From assembly GCF_007859395.1 (NCBI RefSeq), contig NZ_VOHD01000006.1:496001-560000 (forward strand): a stretch of DNA of 64,000 bases. Reading direction: 5' to 3'. Source of the DNA: Planomicrobium sp. CPCC 101110. Its GTDB lineage: Bacteria; Bacillota; Bacilli; Bacillales_A; Planococcaceae. Position 1 is the first letter of the stretch, and each line of letters begins with the position of its first letter. Position numbers and translations under genes: made by a program. Under the pieces are notes generated by a model. It was not told the origin of the DNA. It made no database searches and saw nothing but the letters and a program-made list of their open reading frames with translations. This document shows, one piece after another, positions 18,359 through 27,763 of this stretch.

Positions 18359-20473
18359 TTATTTTGGATATTCGATTCTCGTGTGAAACGTCCCGTTCAA
18401 TGTTTCGCACATCACTTTTTTGACCGTTTTCAATTCCTTCATCGTTATATCGCATTCATCAAACTGCCCATCTTTCAGTTTATCTTCTACAATCGCATCG
18501 ACCAAATTTTTTATTTTTTCTGATGTTGGGTCTTTCAGGGAGCGGACTGCGGCTTCAACGCTGTCAGCGATTGACACGACCGCAATTTCCTTTGTTTGCG
18601 GCTTTGGTCCCGTATAGCGGTAAAGCGCCTCATCCACATCCCGATTCCCCTCTTTTGCCTTATGGTGAAAAAACTTCAGCAAACTTGTGCCATGGTGCTG
18701 CATCGCTATATCGACGATTTCTTTCGGCATTTTATGTTTTCTCAAGATATCCCCGCCTTGTTTGCCGTGGGCTAGGATGATGTCCCTGCTTGTGTCCGGC
18801 GGGATGGAGTCGTGGGGGTTCGGGATGTTCATCTGGTTTTCAATGAAAAACTGCGGCATTTTCGTTTTGCCGATATCATGATAGTAGCAGCCGACACGGG
18901 CCAGCAGACCGTTTGCCCCGATTGCTTCGCATGAAGCATCAGCAAGATTGGCGACCATGACGCTATGGTGGTAAGTTCCCGGCGCCTCCATCAAGATTTT
19001 CTTCAACAGCGGATGGTTTGGATTGGATAATTCAATCAGCCGCATGGCCGAAAGCTTCCCGAACATCGACTCTAAAAACGGCAGCATGCCGATTGTCAGC
19101 GCACCGGATGCCAAACCCGACACCAATGCCGCCGAAAAGTAGAAGCTGATTTCTTCCCAATCATATTGGCTTTGTCCCATGAGCAAATAAAATCCTACAT
19201 ATAAGATATTCACCGCAGCTACGACCAGGCTCGCCTGAAGCAAACGGGCCCGCTGGTCGTCCCGTTCGATCAAATAAATACCGGTAATTCCTCCGACCAA
19301 CATATAAAGCACAATATCCATCTCAACCATCTCGGCATAATTTCCGTGCAGCATAACGCCGGCACTGACTGCGGTAAAGAACGAAGCGAAAACAGCATAC
19401 CGTTCATTTGTAAGCATCCGGATGATCATGCCGGCCAACGCCGTCGGAAAAAGAAAAGCGATGTTGACTTCAAAATTCCCGCTTACCAAACTGATGATCT
19501 TCATCAGTGCCAGCGAAACGGCTATTACAGTCCCAAGCACTAACAGCTGCGTGATTTTTTCCGGTTCTTTTGCGGAGGAGCGTTTCGTGATGAGCATCAG
19601 CAAGCCCATGGCGATAAAGACAAAAAGCAGCAGCCCGATTGGCGGCTTGAAATTTTGCTGTTCTTCCGTCATTCCCGCGAGTTCCAACTGCCGGTACACT
19701 TCCCGGTCTATCACTTGGCCTTCCTGGACAAGCACTTGGCCCTGCAAAATCCGCGTCGGCTCGACACTGGCTTTCGCTTGCTCCATCTGGGCTTCTGTCA
19801 ATTCCTCATCAACCACTTCGTTCGGTTTGATAGCGAAGCGGGCGATGGATGCCGCCGCGGGCAAAACGGAAGCCGGAATGTTCTCATTTTCCCGGATTTC
19901 CTGTTCAATGCTGTTTTGCACTTCCGGAACAGCTTCTTCACGCAACGGTTCGCTCAATCTGTTCTCAACTGCATTCTGCAGTTCTTTTTGCACATTCAAC
20001 AGCCTTTCATCAGGCAACAGCAAAAGATTCCGCATTGTTTCGTCCGACAGCCTTAAGCCGCTTTCGCTCGTTTCCATCAGACGCAGATTTTCCCTGAGAT
20101 CAGCAATCATGGCTGCCATTCCGGGCGCTTTTCCCTTTTTTTCTTTTGCTGTGTTTTTCACTTCGATGATATAGCCGAAAAGCGATTCGATAATAGCTGC
20201 CTGATTCCCCGCAAGCTCGTCGCTAAACTGATAGCTCGGTGAAATTTCAGCCGCCACCCGGTTTCTTTCCAGCTCCGTCTTTATCGGATCTTCCACCGTT
20301 TTGGCTGAACGAATTGTTTCATCCGACAACTGAAACAGTTGGATATCATACGTATCGCCATTTATCGATGGATATAAAAACACGTAGACCATGAGCCCGA
20401 TAAGAAAAACCAAACCGGGTGCCACGACTTTATATCCTGCCTTTTTATAGAGGCTCCTTGCCCGCTGGCGCAT
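18359..20473 (-). CDS. pgpH: Cyclic-di-AMP phosphodiesterase PgpH (7TM-HD)
   Basis: A 704-residue membrane protein. One transmembrane segment lies at residues 17-34, then an extracellular 7TMR-HDED domain of about 240 residues. Seven membrane helices follow at about 285-480. The cytoplasmic HD domain has ARVGCYYHDIGKTKMPQFF near residue 530 and DIAMQHHGTS near 590. Family members (B. subtilis YqfF, Listeria PgpH) hydrolyse c-di-AMP. A possible promoter GTGAAA-17-TATGAT lies at 20500-20528. Confidence 0.95.
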   Translation of the reverse strand: MRQRARSLYKKAGYKVVAPGLVFLIGLMVYVFLYPSINGDTYDIQLFQLSDETIRSAKTVEDPIKTELERNRVAAEISPSYQFSDELAGNQAAIIESLFGYIIEVKNTAKEKKGKAPGMAAMIADLRENLRLMETSESGLRLSDETMRNLLLLPDERLLNVQKELQNAVENRLSEPLREEAVPEVQNSIEQEIRENENIPASVLPAAASIARFAIKPNEVVDEELTEAQMEQAKASVEPTRILQGQVLVQEGQVIDREVYRQLELAGMTEEQQNFKPPIGLLLFVFIAMGLLMLITKRSSAKEPEKITQLLVLGTVIAVSLALMKIISLVSGNFEVNIAFLFPTALAGMIIRMLTNERYAVFASFFTAVSAGVMLHGNYAEMVEMDIVLYMLVGGITGIYLIERDDQRARLLQASLVVAAVNILYVGFYLLMGQSQYDWEEISFYFSAALVSGLASGALTIGMLPFLESMFGKLSAMRLIELSNPNHPLLKKILMEAPGTYHHSVMVANLADASCEAIGANGLLARVGCYYHDIGKTKMPQFFIENQMNIPNPHDSIPPDTSRDIILAHGKQGGDILRKHKMPKEIVDIAMQHHGTSLLKFFHHKAKEGNRDVDEALYRYTGPKPQTKEIAVVSIADSVEAAVRSLKDPTSEKIKNLVDAIVEDKLKDGQFDECDITMKELKTVKKVMCETLNGTFHTRIEYPK

Positions 20474-20499
20474 TTAACCACCCCACTCTTTATAGAACA

Positions 20500-20528
20500 A
20501 TCATATCAATAGTGGAATGGGATTTCAC
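20500..20528 (-). promoter_or_regulatory. Possible promoter of pgpH-ybeY-dgkA-cdd-era-recO
   Basis: On the minus strand GTGAAA, 17 bp, TATGAT, ending 27 bp before the pgpH ATG. It follows the phoH terminator, so a new start here is expected. Confidence 0.45.
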
Positions 20529-20582
20529 TGTCTATTTCAAAAAATTAGAAATTCAACTTTTTTAATGGAAAAAATTCAGAAA

Positions 20583-20613
20583 AAGAAAAACCAGTCCTTT
20601 AGGAAGACTGGTT
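20583..20613 (-). terminator. Intrinsic terminator of phoH
   Basis: Stem AACCAGTC (20589-20596) with GACTGGTT (20606-20613) and a T tract on the minus strand. The phoH stop codon is in the loop. Confidence 0.88.
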
Positions 20614-21558
20614 GTCATATGCTTCAATGATTTTAGCTACAAGCGGGTGACGCACAACATCTCCGCTTTCTAAGTATTGGAAATGAACGCCTTTGACGCC
20701 TTTCAATATCGTTTCCGCAGCAATCAAACCCGATTCGGCACCGCGCGGCAAGTCAATTTGTGTTTTATCCCCCGTAATGATCATCTTGGAGTCAAACCCG
20801 AGACGCGTCAAAAACATTTTCATCTGTGCTTTTGTCGTATTTTGTGCTTCGTCCAGGATGACAAAGGCTTGGTCCAATGTTCGTCCGCGCATATAAGCGA
20901 GCGGAGCAATCTCGATGATGCCCCGTTCGATAAACCGGTTGGTCTGTTCCAATCCCAAAACATCATGGAGAGAATCATATAAAGGGCGAAGATAAGGGTC
21001 AACCTTCTCCTTCAAGTCCCCCGGAAGAAACCCTAGGCTTTCTCCTGCTTCAACTGCCGGACGAGTCAAAATAATGCGTTTTACACTACCGGTTTTGAGC
21101 GCCTGCACTGCCATAACAACAGCTAAATATGTTTTACCGGTACCAGCCGGACCTATCCCAAACACCAGATCACGCCCGCGGACTGCATGGATATAGTGGC
21201 GCTGCCCTATCGTTTTTGCGCGGATGGATTTGCCGTTCGCATTTTTTGCGACTTCTTCTTCGTACAGTTCAGCGAAATATTCGATTGTTCCGGCTTTTGC
21301 CATTTCGATAGCCGACACAATATCCCGTTGGTCAATATTGATCCCTTTACGGATGACTTTCAGCAATTGTTCAATCAATAGCTTTCCAGTCTGTTTGCCT
21401 TCATCTGTGCCTGATAAGCGGATGACTTCTCCTCGGGTGATAATCTGAATATCCAAAGCTTCTTCGATGAGAGTCATATGATTATCAGAAATTCCAAGAA
21501 GCAGCAAAGCTTCGTTTGGATCTTTAACATGCAGTTCGAGTAATTGGTTTTCTGTCAT
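20599..21558 (-). CDS. phoH: PhoH family ATPase
   Basis: A 319-residue PhoH/YlaK type P-loop ATPase of uncertain role, probably RNA-related because family members are linked to RNA processing and ybeY. The N-terminal KH-like region (about residues 15-75) is followed by Walker A GPAGTGKTYLA near residue 128 and Walker B AFVILDEAQN near 230. The ATG at 21556-21558 follows AAGGGAGCG; the longer frame adds 14 unsupported residues. It has its own promoter and terminator. Confidence 0.93.
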   Translation of the reverse strand: MTENQLLELHVKDPNEALLLLGISDNHMTLIEEALDIQIITRGEVIRLSGTDEGKQTGKLLIEQLLKVIRKGINIDQRDIVSAIEMAKAGTIEYFAELYEEEVAKNANGKSIRAKTIGQRHYIHAVRGRDLVFGIGPAGTGKTYLAVVMAVQALKTGSVKRIILTRPAVEAGESLGFLPGDLKEKVDPYLRPLYDSLHDVLGLEQTNRFIERGIIEIAPLAYMRGRTLDQAFVILDEAQNTTKAQMKMFLTRLGFDSKMIITGDKTQIDLPRGAESGLIAAETILKGVKGVHFQYLESGDVVRHPLVAKIIEAYDNQSS

Positions 21559-21598
21559 GTAGACGCTCCCTTGAAATTGAGTATTAACTACTATTCTC

Positions 21599-21628
21599 AC
21601 TCTATCACTAAATATCCGTCTCTGTAAA
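21599..21628 (-). promoter_or_regulatory. Probable promoter of phoH
   Basis: On the minus strand TTTACA, 18 bp, TAGAGT, about 40 bp upstream of the phoH ATG. Confidence 0.45.
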
Positions 21629-21666
21629 ACATTTCGCCGCTAATTCGAGCGAACATTGCAAACAAA

Positions 21667-21698
21667 CAAAAAGCCGTCCGGCGTAAGCAGGGCGGCTT
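21667..21698 (-). terminator. Intrinsic terminator of nfeD-floA-unknown operon
   Basis: Imperfect stem AAGCCGTCC (21671-21679) with GGCGGCTT (21691-21698), followed by T5 on the minus strand, just after the 145-residue gene. Confidence 0.8.
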
Positions 21699-21705
21699 CC
21701 ATTCA

Positions 21706-22143
21706 TCATCGTTTCGATTTTGGCGGCATGAGAATCTCCGATAGGATGATGCTTTTTTTCAGGTCTTTTTTTTCAAGAGGAAACATGTTGTCTTCGGCCT
21801 TGCGGGGCTCTGAATCAAGAGCTGGACGATTTTGGCCGCCAGATAGCCTTCCAGCCGCCTCACGCACCGGCCTTTCCCGATTCGGTTCCGGATTCCGCGT
21901 ACGCGGACCCGTTACAGCTTCCTCCGCTTTCCGAGCAACTTGCTTAGCTCTTTCAGGGCGCTCTTTTCTTTGGGTCTGAAGTTCTCCGTAAACCTGCTTC
22001 GCGTAATCTTCAGCCCGCTTGACAGTTTGCTGCCTGGTCATGGGAGCCGGCTTCGTCGGCTTGGCTGTCTCTTCTTCGGCATTTTTCTTGTTGAAGAGCG
22101 CAGCAAAAGCCATGACGATCAATCCTATGATAAGGCCTTCCAC
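21706..22143 (-). CDS. Unrecognised membrane-anchored protein downstream of floA
   Basis: A 145-residue protein I do not recognise. Residues 2-17 (EGLIIGLIVMAFAALF) form an N-terminal membrane anchor. The middle, about residues 18-115, is highly charged, rich in Glu, Arg, Lys and Pro, and probably disordered. It ends with a hydrophobic and basic tail, SIILSEILMPPKSKR. It starts with GTG behind GGTGG, 34 bp after floA, and shares the floA operon and its terminator. It holds the position of B. subtilis yqfB but I see no clear relation. A role with flotillin at the membrane is inferred only from position. Confidence 0.8.
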   Translation of the reverse strand: MEGLIIGLIVMAFAALFNKKNAEEETAKPTKPAPMTRQQTVKRAEDYAKQVYGELQTQRKERPERAKQVARKAEEAVTGPRTRNPEPNRERPVREAAGRLSGGQNRPALDSEPRKAEDNMFPLEKKDLKKSIILSEILMPPKSKR

Positions 22144-22177
22144 ATTGAACCACCGTCCTTCCTGGCGCTATCTTGGG

Positions 22178-23164
22178 TTATTTAGCGTCCGACGTATCGG
22201 CTCCAGAGCGGGCAATCGAATCGCGCATGCTTGTATCCGCCTGTACATTTTTATAGTTGATGTAATCCATAACACCAAAGTTGCCATTGCGCAGCGCTTC
22301 AGACATTGCCATCGGCACTTCCGCTTCCGCTTCAACAACCTTAGATCTCATCTCAACAACTTTCGCTTTCATTTCCTGTTCGCTTGCAACGGCCATTGCG
22401 CGCCGCTCTTCCGCTTTTGCCTGCGCAATTTTCTTGTCCGCTTCCGCTTGTTCAGTTTGAAGTTCGGCACCGATGTTTTTGCCGATATCTACATCCGCAA
22501 TATCAATCGATAAAATCTCGAATGCGGTACCGGAATCCAACCCTTTGCCTAACACGGTCTGTGATATCAAATCTGGATTTTCAAGCACTTTTTTATGGTT
22601 AGTGCTCGATCCCAAAGTCGAGACAATCCCTTCGCCGACACGCGCGACGATTGTTTCTTCGCCGGCACCACCAACAAGACGGTCAATATTTGCACGAACC
22701 GTAATACGGGCTTTCGCCTTCACTTCAATTCCATCCATCGCCACACCGGCAATAAATGGTGTTTCAATCACTTTCGGATTAACGGACATCTGTACCGCTT
22801 CCAGCACGTCCCGTCCAGCCAAGTCGATGGCTGCTGCACGTTCGAACGGCAAGTCGATATTTGCCCGGTGTGCAGCGATCAAAGCATTTACCACTCGGTC
22901 TACGTTACCGCCGGCAAGATAATGGCTTTCAAGCTGATTGATGGTTACTGTCAGTCCTGCCTTCGACGCCTTGATCAGAGGATTGACGATTCTTGACGGG
23001 ATAACCCGGCGAAGCCGCATCCCGATCAATGTAAAGATACTGATTCTAACACCTGCTGCGATTGCTGAAATCCATAATGTAATTGGTACAAATGTGAAAA
23101 ATATTGCCAATACAACGATGACTGCAATTATGGCAGCGGCAAGTCCTAATGTTTCAAGTCCCAT
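22178..23164 (-). CDS. floA: Flotillin-like protein FloA
   Basis: A 328-residue bacterial flotillin (YqfA family) that organises functional membrane microdomains. An N-terminal membrane hairpin lies at residues 5-47. The SPFH-like domain follows, about residues 50-215, then an Ala/Glu-rich coiled coil with repeated EAE and AKAEERRA segments to about residue 290. It begins 3 bp after the nfeD gene; NfeD and flotillin pairs are common and thought to act together. The sigma-W promoter upstream of nfeD would control it. Confidence 0.96.
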   Translation of the reverse strand: MGLETLGLAAAIIAVIVVLAIFFTFVPITLWISAIAAGVRISIFTLIGMRLRRVIPSRIVNPLIKASKAGLTVTINQLESHYLAGGNVDRVVNALIAAHRANIDLPFERAAAIDLAGRDVLEAVQMSVNPKVIETPFIAGVAMDGIEVKAKARITVRANIDRLVGGAGEETIVARVGEGIVSTLGSSTNHKKVLENPDLISQTVLGKGLDSGTAFEILSIDIADVDIGKNIGAELQTEQAEADKKIAQAKAEERRAMAVASEQEMKAKVVEMRSKVVEAEAEVPMAMSEALRNGNFGVMDYINYKNVQADTSMRDSIARSGADTSDAK

Positions 23165-23167
23165 TCT

Positions 23168-24493
23168 TTATTCCTCCCCTTCTTGTTCAATCTCACGGAC
23201 AACAATGCGAGAACCTTCTACTTTGATGATTTTCACGTTCTTTCCCGGATCCACAAAACGCCCTTCAGAAACGGCGTCAATCCGTTCATCGTTCAGTTTA
23301 ATGGTTCCGGATGGCCGAAGGGCTGTCATGGTTATAGCGGTTTGGCCGACCAATTCCATCCGATTGACATTAGACACATACCCGCTTTCGGTATTCGTAG
23401 AGTCCATCAAGATAATCCGGTTGAATAAGTGAAGCCTTTTCCCAAAGAATTTCAACAAAATCACCATCCCTACTGATGCTACAATCAATGCAATAAGTAT
23501 AGCTATGGACGTCGTCTGAAGGTCTCCGCCAGCTAACAGGATACTGCCAAAAATTGCGGCAAGCCCGAAAAAACCGGCTATGCCTCCTGGCACAAAAAAT
23601 TCGACTACAAGAAGTCCGAAGCCGATAATCAGCAAAATGATGGCTTCATACCCGGCTAACCCGGCCACCAAATGCCCATAAAAGAAGAGCAGCAGAGATG
23701 AGAGCCCCACAAATCCAGGAACTCCCAATCCAGGGGTAAACAATTCCATGATCAACCCCAGAAATGCAATGGACAGCAGGATAGGGACTACTATTGGATT
23801 TGTCAAAAAGCGGGCAAGCGTTTCAGAAAAAGTTTCATTGACCGTTACAAGCTCTGCATCTTCATAATTTTTCAAAGCAAGCAGCTCTTCAATGCTCGAT
23901 ACGGTCCCTTCTGAATAACCTACCCCTTCAGCTTCCGGCGCGCTCAATGTCAGCAGCTTGCCTTCACCCGCCTGAAATTCCGGCAAAGAGACCGAAGGAT
24001 CTGCCATGGCGAGGGCATATTGCGGATTTCGGCCGGCTGATTCAGCAGCAGTTTCCATAGAAGCCAGCCATGCGCTATTCGCTTTGGCTTCCGCTGCATT
24101 GCCTGCCTGGTCAATCACTTGCGCTGCGCCCATGCGCCCTTTTGGATGCATATAGATTTCGTCACTGTTCAATGCCAGAAAAGCTCCGGCCGACAAAGCG
24201 TCCGTATTAACAAAAGCCACTGTTTCGAGTTCCGTCTCTTCTATTAAGCGAGCAATGCCGTCAGCGGCGTTGACAAAACCGCCTGGGGTATTGATATCAA
24301 AAACGATGGTTTTGGCCCCTGCTTCTTCGGCTTCCTCGATTCCCCGTTCGATAAACGACTGCAGCCCTCTTTCAACTTCAGCCTCGATTGGAATCACATA
24401 GACGGCAGGCGCATTGGCATGGACAAAAGGCATAAAGACAAGAAGCGATAGCAGCAAAAGAAACAAAGCCTTAAAAATCTTGGCGCCGCGCAA
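23168..24493 (-). CDS. yqeZ: NfeD family membrane protease-like protein
   Basis: A 441-residue NfeD protein of the long type. A signal peptide covers about residues 1-27. A ClpP-like serine protease domain follows, with FDINTPGGFV near residue 68 and a probable nucleophile Ser in ALSAGAFLAL near 103. Four to five membrane helices lie at about 225-345 and a soluble OB-fold NfeD domain at the C-terminus. The start is TTG behind AAAGGAGG. It is B. subtilis YqeZ by synteny with floA. Confidence 0.93.
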   Translation of the reverse strand: MRGAKIFKALFLLLLSLLVFMPFVHANAPAVYVIPIEAEVERGLQSFIERGIEEAEEAGAKTIVFDINTPGGFVNAADGIARLIEETELETVAFVNTDALSAGAFLALNSDEIYMHPKGRMGAAQVIDQAGNAAEAKANSAWLASMETAAESAGRNPQYALAMADPSVSLPEFQAGEGKLLTLSAPEAEGVGYSEGTVSSIEELLALKNYEDAELVTVNETFSETLARFLTNPIVVPILLSIAFLGLIMELFTPGLGVPGFVGLSSLLLFFYGHLVAGLAGYEAIILLIIGFGLLVVEFFVPGGIAGFFGLAAIFGSILLAGGDLQTTSIAILIALIVASVGMVILLKFFGKRLHLFNRIILMDSTNTESGYVSNVNRMELVGQTAITMTALRPSGTIKLNDERIDAVSEGRFVDPGKNVKIIKVEGSRIVVREIEQEGEE

Positions 24494-24529
24494 AGGAATT
24501 CCTCCTTTTGTTTTACTGTACCCTTTATT

Positions 24530-24555
24530 TACGGTTTAACATGCAAATGGTTTCA
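24530..24555 (-). promoter_or_regulatory. Sigma-W type ECF promoter of nfeD-floA
   Basis: On the minus strand TGAAAC (24550-24555), a 16-bp spacer and CGTA (24530-24533), exactly the sigma-W consensus and spacing. It lies 36 bp upstream of the nfeD TTG. The B. subtilis yqeZ-yqfA-yqfB operon is a known sigma-W target, so envelope-stress control appears conserved. Confidence 0.8.
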
Positions 24556-24604
24556 TATTTTTTCGCCTTTTCACTATATTATTGAAGATACTTTCCAACG
24601 GAAA

Positions 24605-24640
24605 CAAAAAACCGGCTGCACGAAGAATTCGTGCAACCGG
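24605..24640 (-). terminator. Intrinsic terminator of rpsU
   Basis: Stem ACCGGCTGCACGAA (24611-24624) with TTCGTGCAACCGG (24628-24640), one mismatch, then T6 on the minus strand. Confidence 0.9.
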
Positions 24641-24691
24641 CCTTAGCTGATCGTTCATATTTTTTAATTATCATTTTAAAGGTAAAGTCAA

Positions 24692-24865
24692 TTAAAATTT
24701 ACGTTTACGCGCAGCTTCTGATTTGAGTTTGCGTTTTACGCTCGGCTTATCATAATACTCGCGCTTTCTTACCTCTTGCATTGTTCCGGATTTAGAAACA
24801 GTGCGTTTGAAGCGGCGAAGAGCATCTTCAATTGATTCGTTTTTACGAACAGTTGTTTTTGTCAT
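24692..24865 (-). CDS. rpsU: 30S ribosomal protein S21
   Basis: A 57-residue very basic S21 protein. The family signature [16 protein letters not shown] lies at residues 5-20 and the Arg/Lys tail ends in KRKF. The ATG at 24863-24865 follows a strong GGAGGGAGGG ribosome site. It has its own sigma-A promoter and terminator. The yqeY gene that normally follows rpsU in B. subtilis is missing from the site. Confidence 0.96.
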   Translation of the reverse strand: MTKTTVRKNESIEDALRRFKRTVSKSGTMQEVRKREYYDKPSVKRKLKSEAARKRKF

Positions 24866-24928
24866 CTCTTTTTCCCTCCCTCCGAACACACGTTGAAACT
24901 AATAACAACTAGTGTTATATACTTAAAA

Positions 24929-24957
24929 AGTATAACTTAGATTTTCACATAGGTCAA
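24929..24957 (-). promoter_or_regulatory. Sigma-A promoter of rpsU
   Basis: On the minus strand TTGACC (24952-24957), 17-bp spacer, TATACT (24929-24934). The leader also holds a small inverted repeat, ATAACA/TGTTAT. Confidence 0.8.
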
Positions 24958-24960
24958 TAC

Positions 24961-25629
24961 TTAATAATCGGAATTCGAAGTTATGCCCTGCATGATCTGG
25001 ACCCCTGAACTTGCGCCGATACGGCTGGCTCCAGCTTCGATCATCGCTTGCACATCTTCCAAGCTTCTGACTCCGCCGGAAGCTTTCACGCCTAATTCCG
25101 CTCCAACTGTTTCACGCATCAATTTCACATCTTCAACTGTTGCTCCGCCAGTAGAAAAGCCCGTTGACGTTTTCACAAAATCAGCGCCCGCTTCTTTCGA
25201 CAACTGCGAAGCCTTCACTTTTTCATCGTCCGTTAGAAGAGCAGTCTCGATAATCACTTTGACAATCGCTTTTCCTCTTGCGGCATCGACTACTGCTTGG
25301 ATGTCTTTTTTTACAAGGTCGCTGTTTCCGCTCTTCAAAGCTCCGATATTGATGACCATGTCAATTTCGTCTGCGCCTTTTGAGATGGCATCCGCAGTTT
25401 CGAAAGCTTTTGTTTCAGCTGTCGACGCTCCAAGCGGAAAACCGATAACTGTACATACTTTAACCGTGCTTTCCTGAAGTTCGGCAGCTGCCGTTTCAAC
25501 CCAAGCAGGATTCACGCATACGGAAGCGAATTTGTATTGGTCCGCTTCTTTGCATAGCTGGATGATTTGTTCCTGGGTGGTTTCAGCTTTCAGTAAGGTG
25601 TGGTCAATATAAGAAGCGATGTTTGTCAT
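24961..25629 (-). CDS. deoC: Deoxyribose-phosphate aldolase
   Basis: A 222-residue class I aldolase that cleaves 2-deoxyribose 5-phosphate to glyceraldehyde 3-phosphate and acetaldehyde. The Schiff-base lysine is in [16 protein letters not shown] near residue 152, with a second catalytic Lys in GVKASGGVR near 182. The ATG at 25627-25629 follows GGAGC. It lies 34 bp after mtaB in the same direction. In B. subtilis deoC is elsewhere with nucleoside genes, so this location is a lineage difference. Confidence 0.95.
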   Translation of the reverse strand: MTNIASYIDHTLLKAETTQEQIIQLCKEADQYKFASVCVNPAWVETAAAELQESTVKVCTVIGFPLGASTAETKAFETADAISKGADEIDMVINIGALKSGNSDLVKKDIQAVVDAARGKAIVKVIIETALLTDDEKVKASQLSKEAGADFVKTSTGFSTGGATVEDVKLMRETVGAELGVKASGGVRSLEDVQAMIEAGASRIGASSGVQIMQGITSNSDY

Positions 25630-25663
25630 GTCAAAAAGCTCCATTCTTTTATCGATTTCATTT

Positions 25664-26998
25664 TTAAACAGTTATTTCTTCCATTACACGGACAAATTGG
25701 CCGGCGTTATGCGGATAGCCCGCTTTTGTAATCTTTACTTTGACAATTTTTCCGATCAACGATTCATCCCCTGGAATGACAACTTTCAGATAATTGTCTG
25801 TATATCCTTCCACCATCTGGATTTCCCCGCTGCCTTCATGGATTTCTTCCGGTATGATCTCCAAAAGTTCCCCTTCAAACCGAGAAGCATATTCTTTCGC
25901 CAACTGGTCATTCAATGCTATCAACCGATGAACCCGTTCGTTTTTTACTTCTTCATCGATTTGGCTGTCCATACGCGCTGCAGGCGTTCCTGTACGCTGG
26001 GAATAAGGGAAAACGTGCAGTTCGGAAAACTTATGGCCGTTGATGAAATTGAAGGTTTCCATAAACTCTTCTTCGGTTTCGCCAGGAAAGCCGACAATCA
26101 CATCCGATGTTATGGCCAAGTCAGGCAGCGCTTTCCGCAGCTGTACAAGACGGTCCGCGAAAAATTCCATCGTGTATTTCCGGCGCATCCGCTTCAATAC
26201 GGTGTTGGACCCCGACTGGATCGGAATGTGCAAGTGGCGGACGACAATTTTTGAATCCCTCAATACTTCGATCACTTCATCGGTCAATTGGCTCGCTTCA
26301 ATGGAAGAAATCCTCAACCGCTTCAAGCCGGTGACTTGCGCCTCAAGGTCGCGCAAAAGCTGCGCCAAGTTATAGTCTTTCAAATCTTCGCCATAGCCGC
26401 CGGTATGGATGCCGGTCAGAACAATTTCAAGATAGCCCGCCTCTACCAGCTGCTGCGCTTGGCGAACCACTTCTTTCGGGTCCCGCGAACGCATTAGCCC
26501 ACGTGCCCATGGAATGATGCAAAACGTGCAAAAGTTGTTGCAGCCTTCCTGGATTTTCAAAGACGCCCGCGTCCGGTCCGTAAATGCCGGAACGTCCAGC
26601 TCTTCGTAGACTCGGTTTTTCATGATATTGCCCACTGCATTAATGGGCTTCCGTTCTTTTTTATACTGTTCGATATAACCGGGCAGCTTAGTGCGGTCTT
26701 GCGTCCCCACCACAATATCCACTCCAGGAATCGCCATGATTTCAGCAGGAGAAGTTTGGGCATAACAGCCGGTCACGCAAATGACCGCATCTGGGTTGTT
26801 TCGCACAGCGCGCCGGATTACCTGGCGGCTTTTCTTGTCGCCCGTATTGGTGACAGTGCAGGTGTTGATAACATAAACATCGGAATGATGATCAAACTCA
26901 CCGCGTTCATAGCCCTGTTCCTTGAACAGCTGCCAGATTGCTTCTGTTTCGTAATGATTCACTTTACAGCCTAGAGTATGGAAAGCTACCGTCGACAT
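25664..26998 (-). CDS. mtaB: tRNA ms2t6A37 methylthiotransferase MtaB
   Basis: A 444-residue radical-SAM methylthiotransferase that converts t6A37 to ms2t6A37 in tRNA. The N-terminal domain binds an auxiliary cluster through Cys in [19 protein letters not shown] and VTGCYAQTS. The radical SAM motif CNNFCTFC lies near residue 149 and a TRAM domain at the C-terminus. It is B. subtilis YqeV. It follows rsmE with a 15-bp gap, so it is part of the prmA-rsmE-mtaB unit. Confidence 0.96.
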   Translation of the reverse strand: MSTVAFHTLGCKVNHYETEAIWQLFKEQGYERGEFDHHSDVYVINTCTVTNTGDKKSRQVIRRAVRNNPDAVICVTGCYAQTSPAEIMAIPGVDIVVGTQDRTKLPGYIEQYKKERKPINAVGNIMKNRVYEELDVPAFTDRTRASLKIQEGCNNFCTFCIIPWARGLMRSRDPKEVVRQAQQLVEAGYLEIVLTGIHTGGYGEDLKDYNLAQLLRDLEAQVTGLKRLRISSIEASQLTDEVIEVLRDSKIVVRHLHIPIQSGSNTVLKRMRRKYTMEFFADRLVQLRKALPDLAITSDVIVGFPGETEEEFMETFNFINGHKFSELHVFPYSQRTGTPAARMDSQIDEEVKNERVHRLIALNDQLAKEYASRFEGELLEIIPEEIHEGSGEIQMVEGYTDNYLKVVIPGDESLIGKIVKVKITKAGYPHNAGQFVRVMEEITV

Positions 26999-27013
26999 AA
27001 GTGGTCACCTCTC

Positions 27014-27751
27014 TCATTCATATTCATAAGATAAAGCTGATAGTGCATATAGCGGAGCGGTTTCTGCCCGCAAAATCCGAGGCCCTAAAGAAGTGAACAA
27101 AGCTCCCGCTTCTTTTAAGCGAGAAACTTCATTTTCCGAAATGCCGCCTTCCGGACCAAATACTAGGAGGATTGAATCCTTATCATACAATGATTTTAAA
27201 ATATCGGCAAATCGCGTCGGAGCGCTGCTCCGCGCTTCTTCTTCATAAGCGACGACAACCGCGTCATGGGACTTGGCGGCTTCTATCAATTGATTGAAAG
27301 TGTGGACGCTATGTATTTCCGGAATGTGCGTACGGTGCGATTGTTCTGCCGCTTCCTTGGCGATTTTTTGAAGCCGTGCAATTTTTTTATCGTTTTTGGA
27401 GGAATCCCATTTGACGATCGAACGGTCCGCGGCGAACGGCAACAGTGCATGCATTCCCAATTCAGTTGATTTTTGCGTGATCAATTCCAGCTTATCGCCT
27501 TTTGGCAATCCGCATGCAATGGTAACCCGCTTTGGCATTTCGGAAGCTGCTTCCAACGCAGTTTTAAGCTCCGCCTCCACATCAAACTCGGTTGAGCGGA
27601 TTTCAGCGAGAAAAGCAGTTTTCTCCATGACCACAATAATTTGGTCCCCGGCAGTTTGGCGCATAACTTTAGCGATGTGCTTTGCATCATCGCCTGTTAT
27701 TGTCACTATTTTATTGGCGGGAACTTTGCCTTCCAAAAAATATCGCTGCAT
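27014..27751 (-). CDS. rsmE: 16S rRNA (uracil-1498 N3)-methyltransferase
   Basis: A 245-residue SPOUT-class methyltransferase. The N-terminal PUA-like RNA-binding domain covers about residues 1-70. The C-terminal knotted SAM domain carries LLVFGPEGGISENEV near 194 and LGPRILRAETA near 222. It is YqeU in B. subtilis. The start ATG lies 12 bp after the prmA end, consistent with one operon. Confidence 0.95.
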   Translation of the reverse strand: MQRYFLEGKVPANKIVTITGDDAKHIAKVMRQTAGDQIIVVMEKTAFLAEIRSTEFDVEAELKTALEAASEMPKRVTIACGLPKGDKLELITQKSTELGMHALLPFAADRSIVKWDSSKNDKKIARLQKIAKEAAEQSHRTHIPEIHSVHTFNQLIEAAKSHDAVVVAYEEEARSSAPTRFADILKSLYDKDSILLVFGPEGGISENEVSRLKEAGALFTSLGPRILRAETAPLYALSALSYEYE

Positions 27752-27763
27752 CGTAACACCCCG

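Noticed and set aside
19422-20174. 250-residue plus-strand open frame
   Set aside because: Antisense to the extracellular and membrane part of pgpH; Ser-rich low complexity and no ribosome site.
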